DNA of 64,000 bases. Origin: Henningerozyma blattae CBS 6284. Lineage: Eukaryota > Ascomycota > Saccharomycetes > Saccharomycetales > Saccharomycetaceae. The stretch lies in assembly GCF_000315915.1 (NCBI RefSeq), contig NC_020187.1, forward strand, positions 558,001 to 622,000, written 5' to 3'. A program made the translations under genes and the position numbers. The notes beneath the pieces were generated by a model that was not told where the DNA came from, did not search any database, and was given only the letters and a program-made list of their open reading frames with translations. Positions 1 to 8,800 of this stretch are shown here, in pieces (positions within the stretch are counted from its first letter, which is position 1; each line of letters opens with the position of its first letter).

Positions 1-275
1 ACACATTTTTGTCTTTATAATGAAAATTCTATTTTGGTGAAATAAATTGTTGGGAATTTTTAACTTTAATACCAAAAATAATTATAACTAACACTTATCA
101 TTTAATGATTTAGAATGCAGAGTAAAAGAAGAATCTGGTAATTCATTCTGGAACATATAGCTCCTGTGAAGGCAACTTAGCCGCCGAAAGGTGATGCGCA
201 AGTACGAAAGACATAGTAAATTAACGATGAATGAATTATTATAATATATATATATATATATATACTTATGTTGCT
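1..275. other. Window edge, downstream of RPN7
   Basis: No supported gene. The stretch is AT-rich except for about 75 bases near 150-225 that are more GC-rich and could fold. It ends in a TA dinucleotide run near 241-264 just downstream of the RPN7 stop. I could not match the GC-richer part to a known yeast RNA. Confidence 0.4.
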
Positions 276-1535
276 CTAATCAGTATGTTCATTAATACCT
301 GTTAGTCTAACAGCTGCATTATACTTTTGTAATTTTGTCAATAGACCATCACCTTGTTTAATCAACAAATGATATTGAGAGTTTTTATTATCTGGCCTAT
401 TGGTTTCAATTATTCCATTTACTCTGTCAATGATACAATTTAATTGTTTGTTTGGTATGAATTTACAAAGATCATTATCTAAAAATTGTTCCGATACACC
501 AAATGCATTTGCCATGGAAGATAAAGAAATTGTTTTATAAGATTCTAACAATTGGGCGTAAATTTTTCTTCTCATTTCCCTCACAAAATAATCTGCATGT
601 TGATATAAATATTTACATGGCAATAGAACATTATCATAAGTTTCTAAAAGGTATGGGAATAGAGAAGAATAATCGGAAGTATATAATGATAGAGTTAAGG
701 AGAATAAAGATTGTAATGAAGATGCAACAGTTAATAAAGATAATAGTTCTGGCGAATCAATAATTTTTGATTTTAAATCTGTTCTTTCTAAGGTTAGTAA
801 ACCAGCAATGGAAGCATACATGGCTAAATTTTCATAAGAAGTTAATTCTGTGGATGTGAAAGTGGATAAACTGTCAACTAATAAAGTTGAAGCTTGTTTG
901 AAATCTCTTATAGATAAACAATGAATACCCAAATAGGTCTTGTATCTATTTCTTCTTTCCCAATCACCACCACCTTTTTCAATCAAATTATTTATTTGGT
1001 CCAAATTTTCTTTAACAAATAATTGATCATTATAGAAAAAACCTAATCTTGTAATAGTTAACATGATATCAATTTTTGCACCTGATGAAATAGCCATATT
1101 CATTGCAATGGTTAAATATTTCTTTGCATTATTTAAATCTGCAATTTGAGTGTAATATTCACCTAACTTAATATAACATTGAGTTTGTTCTAATTCACCT
1201 TCATCATTTTCCTTCACTTTTTCTAAATTTTCTTCTAATTCTTTAATTTTAACTTGATTTTTATTAATTAATTCATCATAAAATTCATTTTCAAATTGAA
1301 TAATAGATTTATTTGCCAAATATTTGTAATAAGGTGCCATTTCTTCATCTTTAATTATTTCCAATAATTCTATAAGAGATTTTTTCTTCAAATCCATCGA
1401 TAATGATTTATTTGATTGCGGATCTAATATGAAAGCTAATTCGGAAGCTTTATAATTGGGGACATTATTGACGGTTGGATCTGCCAATTGGGTAGCTTTC
1501 AAATCTGTTTGGGATTCTGAATCTGATTCTGCCAT
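276..1535 (-). CDS. RPN7: 26S proteasome lid subunit Rpn7
   Basis: Rpn7 is a non-ATPase subunit of the 26S proteasome lid that helps assemble and stabilise the regulatory particle. The 419-residue protein aligns by eye along its length with S. cerevisiae Rpn7. It shares the block EEMAPYYKYL, the helical-repeat stretch around RLGFFYNDQL and GGDWERRNRYKTY, and a C-terminal PCI domain ending in KQGDGLLTKLQKYNAAVRLTG. The start is the ATG at 1533-1535. It is divergent from YTH1, as in S. cerevisiae (YPR108W/YPR107C). A perfect Rpn4 box lies 121 bp upstream. The N-terminal 20 residues are acidic and Ser-rich and differ from the S. cerevisiae protein, as expected for a tail. Identification is firm. 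Confidence 0.97.
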   Translation of the reverse strand: MAESDSESQTDLKATQLADPTVNNVPNYKASELAFILDPQSNKSLSMDLKKKSLIELLEIIKDEEMAPYYKYLANKSIIQFENEFYDELINKNQVKIKELEENLEKVKENDEGELEQTQCYIKLGEYYTQIADLNNAKKYLTIAMNMAISSGAKIDIMLTITRLGFFYNDQLFVKENLDQINNLIEKGGGDWERRNRYKTYLGIHCLSIRDFKQASTLLVDSLSTFTSTELTSYENLAMYASIAGLLTLERTDLKSKIIDSPELLSLLTVASSLQSLFSLTLSLYTSDYSSLFPYLLETYDNVLLPCKYLYQHADYFVREMRRKIYAQLLESYKTISLSSMANAFGVSEQFLDNDLCKFIPNKQLNCIIDRVNGIIETNRPDNKNSQYHLLIKQGDGLLTKLQKYNAAVRLTGINEHTD

Positions 1536-1655
1536 GATAATAGGTTTAATTTACAGTCTTCTCACCTTTCTCTAATTTATATGATTTAAAAATTTTAATT
1601 AAAAAAAAATTGCACTATATTTTATAAATACATAATAAGTATTAGCTTATTTCAA

Positions 1656-1664
1656 GGTGGCAAA
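1656..1664 (+). promoter_or_regulatory. PACE box (Rpn4 site)
   Basis: GGTGGCAAA matches the proteasome-associated control element exactly. It sits 121 bp upstream of the RPN7 ATG. Rpn4 drives proteasome genes in Saccharomycetaceae through this box, so control of RPN7 by Rpn4 is a strong inference. Confidence 0.85.
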
Positions 1665-1730
1665 ATTTAAAATAAGTAAATGTAAATTAGTGTTAGGAAG
1701 TTTACAATGGGGTGCACGGATGTAAAAATC

Positions 1731-1737
1731 CGGGTAA
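1731..1737 (-). promoter_or_regulatory. Reb1-type site in RPN7/YTH1 promoter
   Basis: CGGGTAA on the plus strand is TTACCCG on the minus strand, the Reb1 core. It lies between the two start codons and probably defines the nucleosome-free region. Confidence 0.55.
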
Positions 1738-1965
1738 ATAGATCTCGTTTTTATTAAAAGAAAAAAAGAAATTCCGAATATATATATGTTACATATGTAT
1801 AAATAATTGATTTGCCAATCACAATTTATTTAAAAGTGCAGATATTAGACTAATTCGTAAACGGTATATCCTTCATATTTTTTTAATCATTTTTTCTTTT
1901 TTTTTATTATTTTTGATTGAATCTTTATTTTGTTATACCAAATCCATACATAGTTGGAAAGAAGA

Positions 1966-2619
1966 ATGTCGTTAACTCATCCCACCACATCATCGTATAA
2001 GTTCCGTTTTGAACCGTTTCTATTAAGTGAATATGCTTTAGGAAGAGATGTGGACCGAGACATATGTCCTGATTTTGATGCTCGAGATGATGGTCATCCC
2101 AATGGCGGATGCCCTCGTGGATCACAATGTCCATTTAAACATATCCCATCATTATTCCATAACAAAATTGTTTGTAAACATTGGCTCCGTGGCCTTTGCA
2201 AAAAAGGTTCCAGATGTGAATTCTTACATGAGTATAATTTACGTCGTATGCCTGAATGTGTATTTTTCGCTCGTAATGGATTTTGTACTCAAGCACCTGA
2301 ATGCCCCTACCGTCATGTGAAACCAGAAGATCATGTAGAACTATGCACTGATTACCAACGTGGGTTCTGTCCTCGTGGACCTTCCTGTGCACGTCGTCAT
2401 GTCAACGAAACTACTACCACCCTCTGCCAATGCTATTTAACTGGGTTTTGTCCATTGGGTTCTTCACAATGTCCCTATGCTCATCCAGAAACTTTACCGC
2501 CATTACCTTGGCCCCGTGACTTTTATTTACGCATCCGACCAGATAGTCAAATCCACACAAGAAAGTCTGATATGGAAAAGGAAAAGAGACTGAATGCAAT
2601 TTTGAACGGTGATGTATAA
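1966..2619 (+). CDS. YTH1: Yth1, CCCH zinc-finger subunit of CPF
   Basis: Yth1 is the CPSF30 orthologue in the cleavage and polyadenylation factor; it binds pre-mRNA near the poly(A) site and recruits Fip1. The 217-residue protein carries five CCCH fingers: C34-H59, C70-H88, C98-H117, C127-H145 and C154-H173. It ends in ...KEKRLNAILNGDV, nearly identical to the S. cerevisiae C-terminus. The start chosen is the ATG at 1966 (MSLTHP), which matches the S. cerevisiae N-terminus; the frame is open a few codons upstream but without an ATG. The S. cerevisiae protein is 208 residues. The first finger has a longer C-X14-C spacing than typical fingers. Neighbour and orientation relative to RPN7 are conserved. 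Confidence 0.97.
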   Translation: MSLTHPTTSSYKFRFEPFLLSEYALGRDVDRDICPDFDARDDGHPNGGCPRGSQCPFKHIPSLFHNKIVCKHWLRGLCKKGSRCEFLHEYNLRRMPECVFFARNGFCTQAPECPYRHVKPEDHVELCTDYQRGFCPRGPSCARRHVNETTTTLCQCYLTGFCPLGSSQCPYAHPETLPPLPWPRDFYLRIRPDSQIHTRKSDMEKEKRLNAILNGDV

Positions 2620-3736
2620 ATCTATGAGTGACACTTCCAACACCAAAAAAATGAAATAAAACCAATCACCTCTAACAGTCACGTGCACACCATATCACGT
2701 GGCCGTGCTTATATTACCATTCTGCTTTTACTTTTGGTTTTGAAAAATTCACGTGCCAGGCACGAATGTATTTACCCGCACGGCCACCTGGTTTCCTGAT
2801 TCGGTATCACGCTTGCTGGCAATAAGGGGTGTATTACTGCTTTTGACCACAATTTGTCTGTCTAAGAACACTCTGCACACATGACACTTCCAAATCAGGT
2901 AACACACGGCGCCCCTGGCCGTTTCGGGCACGCCAGAAAGATGCATCCGTAGAAGCCTACAAGTCCTGATCGGGTGATCTGCCAATGTACATGCATTTCC
3001 AAATTCAGACATCATGAGCGGGGCTCACTTCCATATTGGGCGTGGTCCCGGTGGCCATGCCGTTTTAGGAAATCCCCTGCACATTCGCTGTAACTGCAAC
3101 ACCGTCTCCCTTTGCAATCTCTTTTCGGTTTGTGGAATCTAAACGGCCCAAGTGGAAGATGCCCAGTTGCCTTTTTACCTGTCCAGTTCCATCTATGTTT
3201 TGGTTCATAGTAATTTACTGGCCTAATCTGCTTCCGATGACGACTAATTCAAGCTCCTCATTTCCGAATCCTCCTCGATTCTCAACAATAGACAGAATGA
3301 GTGGTTGTTCGCCATTTACATGCTTACGTTTTTCAGTGGTTATTTCATCTTTAGAATACCTAGTATGACAAGGGCTAATGTTCCAGATGTATACAGATTG
3401 ACCCATATATATAGGGACAACCCTGCATTCAACTCCCTTAGTTTTATGCCATTTGGTTAATAAAAAGAAAATTTTTTTGTTAGTTTTTTGCTTTTTATCT
3501 TCTATCTTTTACTTTTTGTTTTTTTGTTTTTATTTTTTTTTCATTCTTAAGAGTTTGTTCGTTTATCACTGAGAAATAACTTGCTTTAAACATATTTCGC
3601 ATTTGCTTTATACTTTAATTATTCATTTGCTATTACACGTTTGCGTTTAAACAAGTATATCTAACCAAAAACAACAAGCTAACTAACCAACTCAAACAAA
3701 CGAAGTTATCACTCGTAATACATACAACCACTCACA
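2620..3736. other. PIL1 upstream region with GC-rich island
   Basis: A 1.1-kb region between YTH1 and PIL1. Roughly 2690-3130 is strikingly more GC-rich than the rest of the window. It holds three CACGTG boxes (2680, 2696, 2750), a TTACCCG at 2772-2778 and three STRE cores (2825-2829, 2912-2916, 3074-3078). Nearer the gene are a TATATATA at 3406-3413, then poly-T and A-rich leader sequence. Two short open frames (2749-3015 minus, about 3132-3368 plus) have no recognisable product and are probably chance. Confidence 0.6.
2772..2778 (+). promoter_or_regulatory. Reb1-type site upstream of PIL1
   Basis: TTACCCG lies inside the GC-rich island about 960 bp upstream of the PIL1 ATG. It is one of several such sites in this window's promoters. 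Confidence 0.4.
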
Positions 3737-4780
3737 ATGCATAAGACTTATTCGTTGAGAGGCACAAGAGCCCCAACAGCCTCACAATTACGTGACCCTC
3801 CTCCTCCAAGAGCTACCACTAAGGGTAGATTCTTTGGTAAAGGGTCTATTGGTTCTCATTTCAAGATCCGTACTGCACACGCGTTTGCTCCTGAAATGGC
3901 CAAGCAATTAACTCAATTGGTCAAATATGAAAAAAACATTTTGAAAGCCATGGAAAGATCTGCCATTTGCAAAAGAGACTCTGCTAAAGTGTTATCGCTT
4001 TGGGGTATGGAAAATGACGATGATGTTTCAGATATCACTGATAAATTAGGTGTCTTAATCTATGAATTGGGAGAATTGGATGACCAATTCATTGATAGAT
4101 ATGATCAATATCGTTTGACTTTGAAATCCATTAGAGATGTGGAAAGTGGTGTTCAACCTTCAAGAGATAGAAAGGCAAGATTACAAGACAAGATTGCCAT
4201 GGTCAAATTCAGAGAACCAGATTCTCCAAAATTGGAATTATTAGAACAAGAAATGGTTAGAGTCGAAGCAGAATCATTGGTTGCCGAAGCCCAATTATCA
4301 AACATTACTAGATCTAAATTGAGAGCTGCTTTCAATTATCAATTCGATTCTATTATCGAACATTCTGAAAAGATGGCCTTGATTGGTGGTTACGGTAAAG
4401 CTTTATTAGAGTTATTGGATGATTCTCCATTAACTCCAGGTGAAACAAGACCTGCTTACGATGGGTATGAAGCATCCAAACAAATCATAATAGATTGTGA
4501 AAATGCTTTGAATGAATGGACTTTAGATTCTGCTCAAGTGAAACCAACTTTATCAATGATGTATCCAGAGGATGCCGGTTTCAATCATCAACAATATATC
4601 GACGATGAAGAAGAAGAACCAGAGGAAGAGCCAGAAGAAGAAGAATATGACTCAAATGGTAACCCAATAGAATACTTCGATGAAGAAGAACAATATATTG
4701 ACCAACAACCTTGGGATGCTCGTCAACATCAGCAACAAAGAAATAATCATCAACGTATGCCGTACCAGATGAAAGCCTAA
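3737..4780 (+). CDS. PIL1: Eisosome core protein, Pil1/Lsp1 family
   Basis: Pil1 and Lsp1 are BAR-domain proteins that coat furrow-like invaginations (eisosomes/MCC) on the cytoplasmic face of the plasma membrane and are regulated by Pkh kinases. The 347-residue protein starts MHKTYSLR, as in both paralogues. It keeps the family blocks ENDDDVSDITDKLGVLIYEL, AESLVAEAQLSNITRSKLRA and GYGKALLELLDDSP. The segment AAFNYQFDSIIEHSEK matches Pil1 rather than Lsp1, so I favour PIL1. Residues about 290-325 form an acidic Glu-rich tail followed by a Gln/His-rich end. Position between YTH1 and FHL1 fits the combined ancestral order (YGR086C). The short N-terminal region before the BAR core (residues about 40-70) is the most diverged part. 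Confidence 0.93.
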   Translation: MHKTYSLRGTRAPTASQLRDPPPPRATTKGRFFGKGSIGSHFKIRTAHAFAPEMAKQLTQLVKYEKNILKAMERSAICKRDSAKVLSLWGMENDDDVSDITDKLGVLIYELGELDDQFIDRYDQYRLTLKSIRDVESGVQPSRDRKARLQDKIAMVKFREPDSPKLELLEQEMVRVEAESLVAEAQLSNITRSKLRAAFNYQFDSIIEHSEKMALIGGYGKALLELLDDSPLTPGETRPAYDGYEASKQIIIDCENALNEWTLDSAQVKPTLSMMYPEDAGFNHQQYIDDEEEEPEEEPEEEEYDSNGNPIEYFDEEEQYIDQQPWDARQHQQQRNNHQRMPYQMKA

Positions 4781-5807
4781 TAAGTCCAAAGAAAAATAGA
4801 AAAAAAAAGAGAAAAAGAAAACACATTCACACCCTGTTATTTTCTAATGTATTCCTTATTTTAATATCCTTTCGAAATTTTTATTATGCTTCAAACTTTT
4901 TGTCTTTTCTCCTTAAATATCTATTTTTTTCCCCTCTCCTCCCTGCCCCTTCCAAATTTACTTTATTATTCACTCTTTAATTCTAGTAGCAGCTCCAATA
5001 TCGTTCTACTAGCTTGGTCTGTCGTTAACCTATACTTTATACTTATACTTTTTCTCCTCTTTACTTTTTATGCAGTAGATTTATATAACTTGAATAGTTT
5101 TATGTAATAATTATACTTCATAGCCCTACCACGTGACCCACTCATTAGAGGTACTTTAATTTCTTTTTATATTTATTTTTCCATTTCCAATTCAAAATTT
5201 TAAATATCAATTTGTTTTTCTATATACTACCGACATAATTTAATGACTAAAAAAGTATTTATTTATTAATTAATAAAAATAGGGTGAAACAGTAGTATAT
5301 TCTCATTTCTAATAAAACCAAAGCATATTTTTCTTATTGAAAAAATATATACATATCTTTAAAATCTTATTTAATTTATAGTAAAGAAAAAATATATACA
5401 TATCTTTAAAATCTTATTTAATTTATAGTAAAGAAAAAAATACTAAAATTTAATTACCTTTCAAAACGATTATCTCATCATAACCTTTTATTTTTTTGCA
5501 ATTTTAATTTTTTTATTTTTTATTTTTCTTTTGTTTTTTACTATTTTTTCGCGTAGACTTGCGTAAACAGATAAAAAAAAAAAAAATTAAAAATTATACA
5601 TTTCAAAATAAAGCTCTAATAGAAACGTAAATCAAAACAAATATAAAAGGAAATTACCGACTATTGTATTATTAATAACCAAAACAACCTGCTAGTATCC
5701 CTTTCGGGTTTCTTATATTTGTCTCCTGTGGTATACTTCAATTATTTTTTCTCTCTCTCGCATCTTTTTTTAACCGCCCTTTAATTCAATTTAATTTTTA
5801 CATATAC
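4781..5807. other. PIL1-FHL1 intergenic region
   Basis: A 1-kb AT-rich region holding the PIL1 3' end and the FHL1 promoter. It contains a CACGTG at 5130-5135, a perfect 47-bp tandem duplication (listed separately), poly-A and poly-T runs and a CT-rich stretch just before FHL1. A 73-codon ATG frame at 4886-5107 is T-rich and hydrophobic with no family resemblance; I treat it as chance. Confidence 0.5.
5339..5432 (+). repeat. Perfect 47-bp tandem duplication
   Basis: Two adjacent identical 47-bp copies (5339-5385 and 5386-5432), each beginning GAAAAAATATATACATATC, followed by the first few bases of a third copy. It lies about 375 bp upstream of the FHL1 ATG and is AT-rich, so replication slippage is the likely origin. 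Confidence 0.9.
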
Positions 5808-8800
5808 ATGATAATGTCAACTGATCAACTGATACCCATATCAGATTCTAATAATGCTTTAAAAACTCTCCCACAACAAAATTTAGATGGTACAAACCTA
5901 CCGGATCCACCAAGCCAACAAGCAATAGAACTACAAGAGAATAAACATCCTAATAATAACAATGATGATGATAATGATGATACTGTGATTGGAAAAGATT
6001 TAAATGAAGAAGAGATGGACAAAGAAACAGATGCTGCATCATACACTAATCAACATGATGACACGCCACTTATACGAAGACCTTTAAACACATCCACAGA
6101 AGAACTAATAATAAATCATAGTACAAACAACGATGATCCCATATCGAAAACTAATAATGATAATGAAACTAATGAGAACAACCTACAGAGTATACATTCG
6201 GATGTAAATTCCAATATATTAGAAATAGATGAACTCCCTAATGAGTTAACATTACCAACATTGGATGATGATTTAGAACAGAAAACTGATGATAAAACTA
6301 ATACTGATATACCATCCGATCAGGAATTAAATATTTCCACCGACATTATGCATAAAGAGGAAAGTTCTACTATTCCCACTGACTCAGCTGAACTTACCTC
6401 TAATGAGCTATCAACTAACGTGCCTGATAATCTTCCGTCTGAAAGACCCACTCAACAACAATCTGAAATATTAAACAAACTTCCATCTGAGATATCAAAC
6501 AAATTGCCGTCTGAAATATCTACTCTTTCAAATACCAATTTACAAAACATAAAGAATTCAAATGATAATTCTTCTGACCCTGAAAAATTCGAAATACAAA
6601 CATCATTAGAACAAGAAAAACAAACTAACAGTAATAAAACTACCAATAATTTATCAGAAAGTATTAATGAGACTATCGAAATAATATCAAATGATTCAAC
6701 AACTACTGATTCTGGAATATCGTATAAAGGCGGTTCTGAACTCACTCATAAAGATTCAGGAGATTCTCAAGAGAAGATAGATTTGCAAAAATTGGAACAA
6801 AACTCTCCAAAAACGATTATTGAACTTCCAAAAGACTTAGATGCTTTCCCAGAGAATATTGATGAAATTTCAAGTAAAATAGAAAATTTATCGGAAGAAT
6901 TGGGAGAAGAAATTGAAGAAAATATGGATACAATACCAAAAGAATTAAAAATTTCAATAAACGAAATTTCAAAACAGCAAGGGTCAAAGAAAGATACTTC
7001 AATTAAAGAAGACCCTCCATTTAGACTCACTTCTACTGATGATTCCAAACATATTTTAAATGATAGTACCAAATTGAAGAACAATTATCAAGACTCTAAC
7101 AGCAGTAATAATGAAAAAAATAGTAGTGATGATGATACAAATAAAAGTTCTGGGATTGCAAACGAAGATAGTGATACAGATGATGAAAAAGATGCAATCG
7201 ATGCAGAAGTGTTTTCAAAGTTGTTAGACTTCGAAGCAGAAATCGATCCAGACGAATTATTTTCTCCAAACGAATTATTACCTCCTACATTAAGCACAAC
7301 TATTATTGATATGGATACTAGTGCTAAAAGCCCTACGAATGATTCATCATCAAATATATCGGATAAAGATTCTAAAAAAAATGATATTCCCGAATTGCCA
7401 ACACTTGAAGATGAAGAAGAACTTTTTGATAATTTACCCCTATTATCCAATAATTCTTCTAATAAATCAAATGATATATCTCAAAGATCTTCATCTAATT
7501 TTAATGAGAAGCTAACTGAACCAAATAAGGATCTTCCAAATGATGAACCCTCGATACTATCATTGAAAAATGAAGAAGATCATGATTCAAAAAATGAAGA
7601 ACATCAAAAACAATTAGATCAACATACACCGGCATTTATAATACATGAAAAGAATAATTTGCTATATCCTAGCAGAAAAAATTCTCTTACACCTGTAACA
7701 TTATATGGAAAATATGATTCTCCATCTTCTAGATTCCAAAATAAAATTCTCAAACCAAACACTATCAGTAATATTCAAACAGATAAAAGTGGCGTTAAAA
7801 ATAATGATCAGCCAGTTAATAACGCAAATTCTCAATCCACTCTTCCAACAAATCCCGATAATAACCAACTAAATCCGAAAGATTTAACAAATTTACTTTA
7901 TAACGGTGCCCAGAGGTTATCTGATGAATCAAAAATTTCAGCTTATGCTAGATTAGATTTCCAAAGCTTCACATTTTATGTTCAAACTTTACATGTAATT
8001 CTTGGTCGCAGATCTGAAAATGATTTCTCTCATAAAGTTGATGTTAATTTGGGTCCTTCAAAATCAATTTCGAGAAGACATGCTCAGATATTCTATAATT
8101 TCGGTACTGGAAGATATGAACTCTCTGTGCTTGGTAGAAATGGGGTTTTTATTAACGAACAATTTGTCGAGAAAGGTCATACTGTTCCATTAAAGCATAA
8201 AACTAAAATCCAAATTGGTGAGATTCCGTTTCAATTTGTATTACCAGAACAAGAAAGAGATCCAGAGGATGAAGAAGATATTAAGAGCTCACCAGCTATC
8301 CCAGACATGAATGCCTTAGAGATTGACGATGAAGATAAACACTTAATCGGTAATGGTCATGATGATAGTAATACATCACTTCCTGATTTAAACGATAATG
8401 AATTTATGCCATTAGACGATGATATGGATCTAGATGATAAGCCTCTAATTCAGATAAAACAATCAAAGATTTCGTCCTCAAGTATCAGTACGACTAGCAC
8501 CTCAAAACCACAAACATTAATGAAGACTACTTCTGTTAAAACATCACCTGCGAAGAAAAAGAAAATACAAATTAAAAAAGAACCACCTAAAGAAAAGAAA
8601 CCTGCACGCGAACCAAAGAAAGTTTATTCAATAAATGAAATTCCTCCAGAATACCGTAACAAACCACTCATTTCTTACTCTGTTTTATTAACAACCTGCA
8701 TCAGAAAGTATGCCACACCCAAAGGTATGTCTTTATCTGAAATTTACAACGCTATTAGGGAAACATATCCATATTATAAATATTGTAGGGATGGCTGGCA

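Larger units (their letters stand above)
1536..1965. other. Divergent promoter RPN7/YTH1
   Basis: A 430-bp intergenic region shared by two divergent genes. It contains a proteasome-associated control element and a Reb1-type site (both listed separately) set in AT-rich DNA with poly-A and poly-T runs. No other open frame of interest was seen. Confidence 0.7.

Noticed and set aside
2749..3368. Two short frames inside the GC-rich island before PIL1
   Set aside because: They have no family resemblance, and opposite-strand frames are expected in DNA with fewer stop codons. Better explained as a regulatory or relic region.
4886..5107. 73-codon ATG frame after PIL1
   Set aside because: T-rich DNA gives a Phe/Leu/Ser hydrophobic translation. 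It lies in the PIL1 3' region and has no recognisable family.
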